This document shows, one piece after another, positions 14,886-23,412 of a DNA stretch of 64,000 nt. The notes below the pieces were generated by a model. The model was not told the DNA's origin. It did no database searches and saw only the letters and a program-made list of their open reading frames with translations. Position 1 is the stretch's first letter; the number at the start of each line of letters is the position of its first letter. The position numbers and the translations under genes are program-made. The DNA is from Nocardia sp. NRRL S-836. GTDB lineage: Bacteria > Actinomycetota > Actinomycetes > Mycobacteriales > Pseudonocardiaceae. The stretch is taken from contig NZ_LGDY01000100.1 of assembly GCF_001279525.1 (NCBI RefSeq), positions 62,001-126,000 on the forward strand, in the 5' to 3' direction.

Positions 14886-17026
14886 CACTCGATCTCCTCG
14901 CGCTGCTCCCAGCCGCTGCACAGCTCCTGGAACTGCTGTTGCTCAGCGAAGTCCTGCCAGCGGCGTTCGCGGCGGTGGCGCTGCCGGGAGATCCACTCGC
15001 GGCCCTCGCGGGCGACGGCCTGCAGGATGTGCAGCGCGCTCTGCACGCCGGAGGACTGCTGCGCGATCTCCCGCAGCTTGGCCTGGTCCTCGCTCTCGTC
15101 GGTCATCCCGCGGAAGTCGTCCACCAGCACGTAGATGTCCTGGCTGTTCACCAGCGACAGCTGCATCGCCTGCTGGAACGTGAACTGGTCGCCCACCTGC
15201 ACGTTGTCGCCCATCCGCACGATGTGCCTGCGCTTGCCCGCGAACTGCACGCCGACCTCGTTCAGCGTCGCCGAGGCCACCGCGTCGTAGCGGAACGACA
15301 TGTCGTGCGGGTCGTGCACGTTGCCGTTGAAGAAGTCCAGCCAGTACTCGGTCTCGTGCACGCCGCCGTCGGTCAGCAGGAACACCTTGACCCAGTACTC
15401 CGAGTACCGCACCGGCGCCATCCGGTCGCGGGCCCGCAACGCTCCCGGCGCGCCCTCGGTCAGCTCGACGTGGCAGATGATGTCCTTGCTGGACAACTGG
15501 CTGCGCCGCATCGCCCGGGACTTCAGGTGCAGCACGTCGAACCGCAGCCAGTACGCGATCTCGTCGTCGGAGGGCCGGTCCCGCAACAGCTCCAGCCAGC
15601 CGCGGTAGGCCTCCTGCTCCTCCCGCAGCTGCTCGGCGTAGTCGGCCCGCAACGCCGCGCGCACCCGGAACGTCGCCAGCACCGCGCTCGCGCCGAACGC
15701 GCCCAGGCCCAGCCCGGCGGCGAGCACCGCGCCAGGACCCGGCCGCATGCCGATCAGCGACAACCCGAACAGCACCAGCAGCACGATGCCGAGCACCGGC
15801 AGGACTTTGGCGTACCAGGGGGTCTTCAGCTCCGTGCGGAAGGCGTGCAGCCGGTCGGCCTGCCACCTGTCCTTGATCTGCCGGGTGTGCCAGCGGATCA
15901 GCCACATCAGCCCGGACGGCTCGGTCTCGGTGGCGCCGTAGATCCGCACGAACCAGTCGATCAGCGACATCCGCAGTCCCGCGGTGTCGGCGTCCCAGTC
16001 CTTCCGCGGTTCGGGGTTCTTCGGGTTGACGTGGTGGCGGACGGTGCGCTTGGGCGGGCGTTCCGCGTCGAACGCCGCGTGCACCCGCCAGGAGATCTCC
16101 TCGATCTTCCAGTGCGGCACCTCGGGCGGCGGACCGTCGTGCCGGCCCTGCAGCCGTGCCTCCCGCACGCCGCGGCGGCGGTCCATCACCTTGGCCTGGA
16201 CGCGGAACCACACCACCAGAAACGCACCGCCGAGCACCGCCACGAGCGCGAGCCACCCCGCGATCGCCGACGGGCCGGTGAGGAAGCCGGCCATTCCCAC
16301 CAGGCCCCACAGCGCGGCGAGCCCGCCCAGCACGAGCATGGCCCAGCTCTTGACGTCGACCGGCGCCTTCACGGGTTCGGCGAGCAGCGGCGGCGCGGGT
16401 TCGGGCTGGAAGTAGAGCCACGCACGGTGCTCACGCCGGTCGTCCATCCGGCGTTGCTCGGCCAGCGCCGCGATCGAGGCGTCGAGCGAGTCCTGCACCG
16501 CGCCGTCGAGGATCATGTCCAGGTGCCGGGCGATCTCCTGCTGCCGCGCGGCCGGCAGCTCGCGGAACGCCGTGGTCACCTCGTGCAGCTCGCCGCCGCT
16601 CGGGGCGGCCGCGCGGTCCTGCCGTTCGATGTGGGCGATCAGGCGCTCGACCACCCACAGCGCCCGGTGGTACTCACCCGGCGTCTCCGGCGAGGTCTTC
16701 GCGCCGGTCAGCTCGAAGACGATCTTGCGGAACTCGCTGGGCGGCAGCTCGTTGAGCGTCCGGTCGCTCAGGATCGTGAGCACGTAGTAGTAATGGAACC
16801 GGATGGTGACCGGACCGGCCTGCCGCACCTGTTCGAGCAACCGCTCGGCCATCCGCGGCTGGCCGCCGCGTAAGTACGTCAGCGCGTTCTCGAACTTCGT
16901 CTCCGGCGGCTCGCCGACGTTGTTGTTGTAGATCGACGTCCGGTGGATGACGCCGTTGTTGACGCCGACCTGGGTCTCGACGTCGCCGTTGTTGCGGTAC
17001 TCGTGGTTCGTGGCGGTGGCGGTCAT
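14885..17026 (-). CDS. Four-TM protein with N-terminal RHIM-like motif
   Basis: This 713-aa protein has a short N-terminal motif NNGDVETQVGVNNGVIH (residues 12-28), a helical region to about 215, two hydrophobic hairpins at about 228-274 and 406-453, and cytosolic domains after each. The middle domain is Arg-rich, the last domain (about 480-700) has no recognised family. The N-terminal motif closely matches one in the nucleosidase encoded directly upstream, which suggests that the two proteins meet through it. The start is adjacent to the nucleosidase stop with no gap. A membrane role (pore, anchor or disruptor) in a conflict system is inference. Confidence 0.7.
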   Translation of the reverse strand: MTATATNHEYRNNGDVETQVGVNNGVIHRTSIYNNNVGEPPETKFENALTYLRGGQPRMAERLLEQVRQAGPVTIRFHYYYVLTILSDRTLNELPPSEFRKIVFELTGAKTSPETPGEYHRALWVVERLIAHIERQDRAAAPSGGELHEVTTAFRELPAARQQEIARHLDMILDGAVQDSLDASIAALAEQRRMDDRREHRAWLYFQPEPAPPLLAEPVKAPVDVKSWAMLVLGGLAALWGLVGMAGFLTGPSAIAGWLALVAVLGGAFLVVWFRVQAKVMDRRRGVREARLQGRHDGPPPEVPHWKIEEISWRVHAAFDAERPPKRTVRHHVNPKNPEPRKDWDADTAGLRMSLIDWFVRIYGATETEPSGLMWLIRWHTRQIKDRWQADRLHAFRTELKTPWYAKVLPVLGIVLLVLFGLSLIGMRPGPGAVLAAGLGLGAFGASAVLATFRVRAALRADYAEQLREEQEAYRGWLELLRDRPSDDEIAYWLRFDVLHLKSRAMRRSQLSSKDIICHVELTEGAPGALRARDRMAPVRYSEYWVKVFLLTDGGVHETEYWLDFFNGNVHDPHDMSFRYDAVASATLNEVGVQFAGKRRHIVRMGDNVQVGDQFTFQQAMQLSLVNSQDIYVLVDDFRGMTDESEDQAKLREIAQQSSGVQSALHILQAVAREGREWISRQRHRRERRWQDFAEQQQFQELCSGWEQREEIE
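16937..16993 (-). other. RHIM/amyloid-like motif in the four-TM protein
   Basis: Residues 12-30 read NNGDVETQVGVNNGVIHRT. It shares the pattern NNG, TQ-hydrophobic-G, N-x-G, V-I-H with the nucleosidase next door. The Q-V-G core is that of RHIM-like bacterial amyloid signalling motifs. Confidence 0.5.
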
Positions 17027-18064
17027 CTAGTCGTCCACAATGGAGTCGAGTGCGGGGCGCAGTGCGGGCACGCCGCCGAGCAGGGCCTTGAGCCGGCGCA
17101 GGTCGGGCGGTCCGGACGAGTTGCGGGTGTTGTCGAGCGCGACCATGGCCGTGGTGAACAGGTCGGTGTCGATCTGGCCGGTGTCGTGGGCGTGCACCAC
17201 GGCGGCGGTGATGGCGTCGAGGCGGTCGCGCGGTGCGGTGTGCTGCACGGAGTGCACCGTGCCCTCGTTCTTGCCGATCTGGGTGCCGATGGTGGCGCCG
17301 TTGTTGTGGAAGGTGAAGGAGTCGCCCACGGGCGGGGCCTTTCGCTGGGAGCGGCGGGGGTGCGTGAGTGCGCCGGCGAGGGCGACGGCGAACGCGGCGG
17401 CGTTGGCGGCGGCCCTGGGCTGCCAGCCCTGCCGGTCGGTGAGGTCCTTGTCGTCGACGAGGTCGCTGATGCCGCGCACGGTCACCGACGGGGTGGCCAT
17501 GTGCAGGTGGGCGGCGTTCGCCACCCCGGCGCTCTCCATCTCGACCGCGACGGCGTCGTTGTAGTTGCGGTGGATCTGCTTGGCCAGCGGTGAGCGGGTG
17601 GAGTTGAGCACCACCTCGCCGGCCGCGATCGGTTCGAAGTGGACCTCCGGCGGGTCCGGGCACCAGTCCCCGCCGCGGGCGAGCGCACGGGCGATCTGCT
17701 CCACGTGGTGGGGTATGTCCCAGGCGCGCGGCCGGGCGAGGAACCCGTGCTCCGTCTCGCGGCCGCCGTGGTAGCCGTAGACGCGGCTCGCCACCACGAC
17801 CTCGCCCAGCTCCAGCCAGTCGCGCAGGCCACCGGCGACGCCGACGAACATCACGACGTCCGGGGCGAACTCGGTGATCGCGCGCTCGGTCATGGTGGCG
17901 GCGCCGGAGTTGCCCATGCCGGTCAGGGCGAGGGCGATCTCCTGCCCACACGCGGTGCCGACCTCGAACAGCGTGCCGGACGGGTGGTGGTGGGGTGCGA
18001 TGCCGGACAGGTGCGCGCGCACCGCGGCGTACTCCACTTCGAGCGCGGTGAGCATCACGATCAT
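17027..18064 (-). CDS. MTA/SAH-type nucleosidase with C-terminal RHIM-like motif and helical tail
   Basis: This 345-aa protein has a purine nucleosidase/phosphorylase domain (about 1-235) and a C-terminal extension. Enzyme motifs appear intact: FVGVAGGLRD for the phosphate/ribose loop, AVEMESAG (Glu175, Met176, Glu177) for ribose contacts, and VRGISDLVDDKD with Asp201 as the likely catalytic acid. The extension carries the motif FHNNGATIGTQIGKNEGTVH (252-271) and then about 65 helical residues. Nucleosidase domains in bacterial conflict systems are known effectors that attack adenine nucleotides. It opens a four-gene minus-strand operon and is divergent from the Nudix regulator. Confidence 0.8.
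   Translation of the reverse strand: MIVMLTALEVEYAAVRAHLSGIAPHHHPSGTLFEVGTACGQEIALALTGMGNSGAATMTERAITEFAPDVVMFVGVAGGLRDWLELGEVVVASRVYGYHGGRETEHGFLARPRAWDIPHHVEQIARALARGGDWCPDPPEVHFEPIAAGEVVLNSTRSPLAKQIHRNYNDAVAVEMESAGVANAAHLHMATPSVTVRGISDLVDDKDLTDRQGWQPRAAANAAAFAVALAGALTHPRRSQRKAPPVGDSFTFHNNGATIGTQIGKNEGTVHSVQHTAPRDRLDAITAAVVHAHDTGQIDTDLFTTAMVALDNTRNSSGPPDLRRLKALLGGVPALRPALDSIVDD
17246..17311 (-). other. RHIM/amyloid-like motif in the active nucleosidase
   Basis: Residues 252-273 include NNGATIGTQIGKNEGTVH. The core T-Q-I-G and the trailing N-E-G-T-V-H match the motif in the membrane protein of the same operon. The position between an effector-type enzyme domain and a helical tail is where such motifs occur in bacterial signalosomes. 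Confidence 0.5.
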
Positions 18065-18120
18065 TGTGTGGCTCCGGATCGTTTGGGCCGAGTCCCAGAC
18101 CGTAACCGACGGGAGGAGTT

Positions 18121-18137
18121 TCCGTCAACATGACGGA
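18121..18137. promoter_or_regulatory. Perfect palindrome TCCGTCA-ACA-TGACGGA (candidate NrtR-type operator)
   Basis: Seven-base perfect arms around a three-base centre lie 20 bases before the Nudix regulator start, in the 93-base region shared by the two divergent conflict units. An autoregulatory site for the Nudix/NrtR-like protein is the simplest reading. No measured binding is known. Confidence 0.55.
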
Positions 18138-18157
18138 TAGTGGGTTAGTCTCGTGGG

Positions 18158-18877
18158 ATGACCGAGGAGGAGTGGACGATCCCGGATGTCGCGGTGGCCG
18201 TCGACCTCGCAGTGCTCACCGTCCGCGCGGAGCAGCTGCAGATCCTGCTGGTGGAGCGGGGGATTGAGCCGTTCCGGGGCGCGCTGGCGCTGCCGGGCGG
18301 CTTCCTCGCGTCCGCGGGGGAGGACATCGAGAAGGCGGCCAGGAGAGAGCTCGCGGAGGAGACCGGTTTAGCCGCCGACGAGCTGCACCTGGAGCAGCTG
18401 CGGACCTACGGCACCCCCGACCGCGACCCCCGGCGGCGCGTCATCACCGTGTGCTACCTCGCGGTGCTGCCGAACCTGCCGGTCCCGGTCGCCGGGGGAG
18501 ACGCCGACGTGGCGCGGTGGGTGCCGGTGCGGGCGGCGCTGTCCGGCCCGCTGGCGTTCGACCACGCCCGGATCATCTCCGACGCGCTCGAACGCACCCG
18601 GTCGAAGCTGGAGTACACGACCCTGGCCACCGCGTTCTGCCCGGCCGAGTTCACCGTCACCGAGCTGCGGCGGGTCTACGAGATCGTGTGGGGCGAGCAG
18701 CTCGAACCCCGCAACTTCCACCGCAAGGTCACCGGAGCGGACGGGTTCCTCGTGCCCACGGGCGAGAAGACGATCCGCAACGGCGGCCGACCCGCCCTGC
18801 TCTACCGCCGCGGCCCCGCCGCGTTGCTGCACCCGGCGCTGCTGCGTTCCCGAGGGTCCCTGGAGGTGACCGCATGA
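18158..18877 (+). CDS. NrtR-like Nudix transcriptional regulator
   Basis: This 239-aa protein has an N-terminal Nudix domain and a C-terminal winged helix. The Nudix box is complete: GGFLASAGEDIEKAARRELA followed by EETGL, which suggests possible hydrolase activity as well as ligand binding. The C-terminal part (about 150-239) has FTVTELRRVYEIVWGEQLE and RNFHRKVTGADGFLVPTG, typical of NrtR DNA-binding domains. NrtR proteins sense ADP-ribose and repress NAD genes; here the targets are probably the flanking nucleosidase, TIR and macro genes. It overlaps the next gene by four bases (ATGA). Confidence 0.85.
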   Translation: MTEEEWTIPDVAVAVDLAVLTVRAEQLQILLVERGIEPFRGALALPGGFLASAGEDIEKAARRELAEETGLAADELHLEQLRTYGTPDRDPRRRVITVCYLAVLPNLPVPVAGGDADVARWVPVRAALSGPLAFDHARIISDALERTRSKLEYTTLATAFCPAEFTVTELRRVYEIVWGEQLEPRNFHRKVTGADGFLVPTGEKTIRNGGRPALLYRRGPAALLHPALLRSRGSLEVTA

Positions 18878-19830
18878 TCGTCGTCCTGACGGCCACCGAG
18901 GCCGCGCACGGATCGGTCCGTGCCCTGTTGTCCGGTCCACGAGTGCACGAGGGCCCGGCCGGCACCCTGTACGACGTGGGCGAGGTGGCCGGCCGCCCGG
19001 TCGCGCTCGCGCTGGTGGGCAAGGGGAACAGCTCGGCGGCCACCCTGACCGAACGCGCGATCGGCGAGTTCTCCCCGTCCTCGGCGTTCTTCGTCGGCGA
19101 GGCGGGCGCGTTGCACTCGTGGGTCGAACCCGGCGACGTCGTCGTGGCCACCAAGGTCTACGGCTACCACGGCGGCCGCGAGGACGCCGAGGGGTTCAAG
19201 GCCCGCCCCGACGCCTGGCCGGCCCCGTACCGCCTGGAGCAGCAGGCCCGCCGGGTCGCGCGCTCGTTCTCGGCGCAGGTCCACTTCGCCCCGATCGCCG
19301 CGGGCGAGCTCCTGCTCGGCCCCGGCTCCTCCACCGCCGCCGTGCTGGACGCCAACTACAACGACGCCGCGGCCGTCGACACCGAGAGCGCCGGCGCCGC
19401 CGGTGCCGCCCACCTCAACGACGCCACCCCCGTCCTGACCGTCCGTTCCATCGGCACCCCCGCCCCGGCCGCCGCCTTCGTGGCCGCCCTGGTCGCGGAA
19501 CTGCCCGCGGAACCCGGCAGCCGCCCGCAGAAGGAGCGCACCGTGGTCCACAACGTCCACCACGGCGACAGCCACGGCGTCGTCATCCAGGCTGGCAGCA
19601 TCCACGGCGGCGTGCACAACCACGGCGCCGCCGCGCCCGCCGAGCCCGACCTGGACACCGCCCTCACCGCCGCGGCCAAGGCCGGCCTGCTCGACGAGTC
19701 GACGTACTTCCGCGTCATGCTGGCGTTGCACGAGATGAAGGCCCGTCCGTCCGACCCCGCCCCGCGCGGCGTGGTCCGCGACCTGCTGTCCGGGCACCCG
19801 GAGCTGCGCCGGCAGCTGGAGGGCAGGTAG
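18874..19830 (+). CDS. Nucleosidase-like protein, probably inactive, with RHIM-like motif
   Basis: This 318-aa protein is clearly paralogous to the nucleosidase encoded at 17027-18064: same opening (MIVxLTAxE), same VYGYHGGRE and NYNDA blocks, same layout with motif and helical tail. Key changes suggest loss of activity: AVEMESAG has become AVDTESAG, the catalytic RGISDL is RSIGTP with no Asp, and the loop after it is shortened. The motif VVIQAGSIHGGVHNH (236-250) resembles bacterial amyloid signalling sequences. It is translated together with the Nudix regulator and might act as a sensor or partner of the active paralogue. Confidence 0.8.
   Translation: MIVVLTATEAAHGSVRALLSGPRVHEGPAGTLYDVGEVAGRPVALALVGKGNSSAATLTERAIGEFSPSSAFFVGEAGALHSWVEPGDVVVATKVYGYHGGREDAEGFKARPDAWPAPYRLEQQARRVARSFSAQVHFAPIAAGELLLGPGSSTAAVLDANYNDAAAVDTESAGAAGAAHLNDATPVLTVRSIGTPAPAAAFVAALVAELPAEPGSRPQKERTVVHNVHHGDSHGVVIQAGSIHGGVHNHGAAAPAEPDLDTALTAAAKAGLLDESTYFRVMLALHEMKARPSDPAPRGVVRDLLSGHPELRRQLEGR
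19555..19626 (+). other. Amyloid-signalling-like motif in the inactive nucleosidase
   Basis: Residues 228-251 include HHGDSHGVVIQAGSIHGGVH. The G-x-V-V-I-Q-A-G core and trailing I-H-G-G-V-H match the type of short motif seen in actinobacterial NLR-linked effectors as I recall them. Confidence 0.5.
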
Positions 19831-19847
19831 CCGGGCCGCCTGCCCGG
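19831..19847 (+). terminator. Hairpin CCGGGC-CGCCT-GCCCGG
   Basis: A six-base perfect stem starts directly after the stop codon of the second nucleosidase gene. It likely ends the Nudix-nucleosidase transcript before cmk. Confidence 0.4.
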
Positions 19848-19961
19848 ACCCGCTGGGCCGCGGGCGCCCCGGGCTGATCACGGGCCTGGACCGTCCCGCT
19901 GCCGGTGTGAGCCTTCGCACCAGGCACAATGATGGCCGTGGGTGTCTCGGAGGGAGCTGTG

Positions 19962-20672
19962 GTGGGCCAGGGTCAGTTGCGCGGCGTGGTGGCACTCGAC
20001 GGACCGTCGGGCACCGGCAAGTCCACCGTCGCGAAGCGCCTCGCGATGGCGCTGGACGCGCGCTACCTCGACACCGGCTCGATGTACCGGGCGGTCACGG
20101 TGGCCGTGCTGCGCGCCGGCGTGGACCCGGCCGACGAGGCCGCGGTCGCCGGGGTCGCGGACGGCGCGCGGCTCGTCGTCGGCACCGACCCGCGGCAGCC
20201 GGGCATCACGCTCGACGGCGACGACGTGTCGGCCGAGATCCGCGGGCCCGAGGTGACGCTGGCCGTGTCGCCGGTGTCGGCGGCCAGGCACGTGCGCGAG
20301 CTGCTCGTCGCCCAGCAGCGGGCGATCATCGCGGACGCCGTGGACAACGTCGGCGGCATCGTCGTCGAGGGCCGTGACATCGGCACGGTCGTGTCACCGG
20401 ACGCGCCGCTCAAGGTGTACCTGACGGCGTCGGCGGACGCGCGGGCGCAGCGGCGGACCAAGCAGGACAACGCGGCCGGCCGCCAGTCCACTGTGGACGC
20501 CGTGCTGAAGGACGTGCGGCGCAGGGACGACTACGACTCCTCGCGCGCCGTCTCGCCGTTGAGGCAGGCCGACGACGCCGTCGAGGTCGACAACACCGAC
20601 CTCGACCTCGCGGGCACCGTGGGCGCGTTGCTGGACCTGGTGGAGCGGCGCGGGCTGAGGGTGACCGGGTGA
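19962..20672 (+). CDS. cmk: Cytidylate kinase
   Basis: This protein (236 aa from the chosen start) phosphorylates CMP/dCMP. The P-loop is DGPSGTGKST near the N-terminus, followed by LDTGSMYRAV, the conserved CMP contact; EGRDIGTVVSPDA is the CMP-binding Arg-Asp motif. The GTG at 19962 is chosen because GGAGGG ends seven bases upstream; ATGs at 19929 and 19932 in the same frame are alternatives. It is first in a tight operon cmk-plsC-der with four-base overlaps, the usual actinobacterial order. Confidence 0.9.
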   Translation: MGQGQLRGVVALDGPSGTGKSTVAKRLAMALDARYLDTGSMYRAVTVAVLRAGVDPADEAAVAGVADGARLVVGTDPRQPGITLDGDDVSAEIRGPEVTLAVSPVSAARHVRELLVAQQRAIIADAVDNVGGIVVEGRDIGTVVSPDAPLKVYLTASADARAQRRTKQDNAAGRQSTVDAVLKDVRRRDDYDSSRAVSPLRQADDAVEVDNTDLDLAGTVGALLDLVERRGLRVTG

Positions 20673-21301
20673 CCCACCCCGAGGGCACGGTGCCCTGGCT
20701 GTTCGACCTCGGCCGCTGGATCGGGCGCGTGCCCTTCGCGTGGCAGTTCCGGCTTCGAGTGCGCGGCCGCGACCGCGTACCCTTGAGCGGCGGCGTGGTC
20801 GTCGTCGCCAACCACAGCTCGATGTCCGACGGGCCGATCCTGTTCGGCGTGCTGCCCCGGCGCGTGACGTTCCTGATCAAGCAGGAGATGTTCGCCGGCG
20901 TCGTCGGCACCCTGCTGCGCAAGATCGGGCAGATCCCGGTCAACCGCAGCGGAGCCGACCGCACGGCGTTGACCAGCGCGTTGTCCGTCCTCAAGGCGGG
21001 TGGCGTGGTGGGGATCTTCCCCGAGGGCACGCGCGGGGAGGGCGACGTCTCCAGCGCGCAGAACGGTGCGGCGTGGCTGGCCAAGACGTCCGGCGCGGTG
21101 GTGCTGCCGGTCGCCTGCCGGGGGACCTACCGGGCCAAGGGCTGGCGCCCGCGGGTCGACGTGCTGATCGGTGAGCCGTTCCACCTCCCCGAGGGGAAGG
21201 GGCGAGCGGCCTTGGGCGTTGCCACCGAGCAGGTGCGCGACCGCCTGGCGACACTGGTCGCCGAACTTGATGGACAACGTGCGAGTGAGGGAAGACGATG
21301 A
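20669..21301 (+). CDS. plsC: 1-acyl-sn-glycerol-3-phosphate acyltransferase (PlsC family)
   Basis: This 210-aa protein makes phosphatidic acid from lysophosphatidic acid at the inner membrane face. The acyltransferase block I is NHSSMSDG (catalytic His and Asp), block III is FPEGTRGEG and a basic [16 protein letters not shown] lies between. The GTG at 20669 overlaps the cmk stop by four bases (GTGA) and the gene ends with an ATGA overlap to der, so all three are translationally coupled. Confidence 0.88.
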   Translation: MTHPEGTVPWLFDLGRWIGRVPFAWQFRLRVRGRDRVPLSGGVVVVANHSSMSDGPILFGVLPRRVTFLIKQEMFAGVVGTLLRKIGQIPVNRSGADRTALTSALSVLKAGGVVGIFPEGTRGEGDVSSAQNGAAWLAKTSGAVVLPVACRGTYRAKGWRPRVDVLIGEPFHLPEGKGRAALGVATEQVRDRLATLVAELDGQRASEGRR

Positions 21302-22719
21302 CGGACCTGGACGGCACCTGGGAGGACGAGGCCGACTGGTCAGCCTTCGACGACCTCGACGGCTCCGGTGAGGAGGACGCCGCTCCGCCGCAGCCCGTGC
21401 TCGCGGTGGTCGGACGGCCGAACGTCGGCAAGTCCACGCTGGTCAACCGCATCATCGGCCGCCGGGAGGCCGTGGTGCAGGACGTGCCGGGCGTGACCCG
21501 CGACCGGGTCGCCTACGACGCGCTGTGGAACGGCCGCAAGTTCACCGTGGTCGACACGGGCGGCTGGGAGCCGGACGCGGTGGGCCTGCAGGCCTCCGTC
21601 GCCGCGCAGGCCGAGCTCGCCATGGCGACCGCGGACGTGATCCTCGTGGTCGTGGACGCGACGGTGGGCGCGACGACGACGGAAGAGGCCGTCGCGCGCG
21701 TGCTGCGGCGCTCCAAGAAGCCGGTGATCCTGTGCGCGTCCAAGGTGGACGACGACCGGCTGATGGCCGACGTCGCCTCGCTGTGGTCGCTGGGCCTGGG
21801 CGAGCCGTTCCCGGTGTCGGGCCTGCACGGCCGCGGCTCCGGCGACCTGCTCGACATCATCCTGCAGAAGCTGCCGGAGACGCCGCGTGACGACTTCGGC
21901 GCCCGCAGCGGCGGCCCGCGCCGCGTCGCACTGGTCGGCAAGCCCAACGTCGGCAAGTCGTCGCTGCTCAACCGCCTGACCGGCGAACAGCGCTCGGTCG
22001 TCGACTCCGTCGCCGGCACCACCGTCGACCCGGTCGACTCGCTGGTGGAGCTCGACGGCGAGATCTGGCGGTTCGTCGACACCGCCGGCCTGCGCAAGCG
22101 GGTGAAGTTCGAGAGCGGCGCCGAGTACTACGCCTCGCTGCGCACCAAGTCCGCGATCGAGACCGCCGAGGTCGCGATCGTGCTGCTGGACGCGCACGAA
22201 CCGTTGTCCGAACAGGATCTCCGCGTGCTGACGATGGTCGTCGAGTCCGGCCGCGCGTGCGTGCTGGCGTTCAACAAGTGGGACCTCGTCGACGAGGACC
22301 GCCGCAACGAGATGGTCCGCGAGCTCGAACGCGGCCTGGTGCGCGTCCCGTGGGCGGACCGCGTCAACATCTCCGCGCTGACCGGCCGCGCCGTGCACAA
22401 GCTGGCGCCGTCGCTGCGCACCGCTCTCAACTCGTGGGACACCCGCGTCCCGACCGGCCGCCTCAACCAGTGGCTGACCGAGCTGATCGCCGCGACCCCG
22501 CCGCCGGTCCGCGGCGGCAAGCAGCCCAAGGTGTTGTTCGCGACCCAGGCCTCGACCCGCCCGCCGACGTTCGTGCTGTTCACCACCGGTTTCCTCGAGG
22601 CCGGCTACCGCCGGTTCATCGAGCGCAGGCTGCGTGAGGAGTTCGGCTTCGAGGGCAGCCCGATCCGCATCTCCGTGCGGGTGCGCGAGAAGAAGAAGGC
22701 CGGCGCCGGCAAGAAGTGA
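21298..22719 (+). CDS. der: Ribosome-associated GTPase Der (EngA)
   Basis: This 473-aa protein has two GTPase domains in tandem and a C-terminal KH-like domain, the Der architecture for 50S ribosome assembly. The first P-loop is GRPNVGKST with switch DTGGWEPDA, the second is GKPNVGKSS with [11 protein letters not shown] and FNKWD for base recognition. An acidic N-terminal extension of about 30 residues ([12 protein letters not shown]) is common in actinobacteria. The C-terminus is basic, ending [12 protein letters not shown]. It is the last gene of the cmk operon. Confidence 0.95.
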   Translation: MTDLDGTWEDEADWSAFDDLDGSGEEDAAPPQPVLAVVGRPNVGKSTLVNRIIGRREAVVQDVPGVTRDRVAYDALWNGRKFTVVDTGGWEPDAVGLQASVAAQAELAMATADVILVVVDATVGATTTEEAVARVLRRSKKPVILCASKVDDDRLMADVASLWSLGLGEPFPVSGLHGRGSGDLLDIILQKLPETPRDDFGARSGGPRRVALVGKPNVGKSSLLNRLTGEQRSVVDSVAGTTVDPVDSLVELDGEIWRFVDTAGLRKRVKFESGAEYYASLRTKSAIETAEVAIVLLDAHEPLSEQDLRVLTMVVESGRACVLAFNKWDLVDEDRRNEMVRELERGLVRVPWADRVNISALTGRAVHKLAPSLRTALNSWDTRVPTGRLNQWLTELIAATPPPVRGGKQPKVLFATQASTRPPTFVLFTTGFLEAGYRRFIERRLREEFGFEGSPIRISVRVREKKKAGAGKK

Positions 22720-22779
22720 CCGGCTGCACCCCGTGACACGACGGTTGCTCTTTGGCATGGGGTGCGGTTGGTTGGGTTC

Positions 22780-23412
22780 GTGGCCGTACGAGTGGTGCTT
22801 GCCGACGACGAGGCCCTGCTGCGGCGGGGCCTGAAAGTCCTCCTGGAGGCCGACGGGCGGATCGAGGTGGTCGGCGAGGCCGCCGACGGCGCCGAACTGG
22901 TCGACGTGGTGCTGGCGTGCCTGCCCGACGTGGTGCTGGTCGACGTGCAGATGCCCGGCGTCGACGGCCTGGAGGCGGTCCGCCGCCTGCGCTCGTGGGC
23001 CACCCCGCCCGCGATCGCCGTGCTGACGACGTTCGACCTCGACGACTACGTGGCCACGGCCCTGGACCTGGGCGCCCAGGGCTTCCTGCTGAAGGACGCC
23101 GAACCCGAGGCCCTGGCCCGCGCCGTCGTCGACCTGGCGGCCGGCGGCGCCGTCCTGGACCCGCGCATCACCGCCCGCCTGCTCCCACGCCTGCGCGGCT
23201 TCAGAGCGAACCGCCAGCTCGACTCCCTCTCCGCCCGCGAACGCCAGGTCCTCGAACTGCTCGCCGGCGGCCGCTCGAACCACGCCATCGCCACAGAGCT
23301 CTCCCTGTCCGAGGCCACGGTGAAGAGCTACGTCTCCACCGTCCTGACGAAACTGGGCGTCGAGAACCGGGTGCAGGCGGCCCTCGTCGCCCACCAGGTC
23401 GGTGTCTGGTGA
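22780..23412 (+). CDS. LuxR/NarL-type response regulator
   Basis: This 210-aa protein has a receiver domain (VRVVLADDEALLRRG, with the phospho-acceptor Asp in VLVDVQMPG, and the conserved Thr and Lys in LTTFDLDDY and FLLKDA) and a C-terminal NarL helix-turn-helix (LSARERQVLELLAGGRSN, ATVKSYVSTVLTKLG). The GTG at 22780 gives the family N-terminus; an in-frame GTG at 22762 is an alternative. It overlaps the sensor kinase gene by four bases (GTGA). Its targets are not visible. Confidence 0.87.
   Translation: MAVRVVLADDEALLRRGLKVLLEADGRIEVVGEAADGAELVDVVLACLPDVVLVDVQMPGVDGLEAVRRLRSWATPPAIAVLTTFDLDDYVATALDLGAQGFLLKDAEPEALARAVVDLAAGGAVLDPRITARLLPRLRGFRANRQLDSLSARERQVLELLAGGRSNHAIATELSLSEATVKSYVSTVLTKLGVENRVQAALVAHQVGVW

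Noticed and set aside
22726..22765. Inverted repeat GCACCCC/GGGGTGC after der
   Set aside because: Loop of 26 bases and location at the next gene's start make a terminator unlikely.
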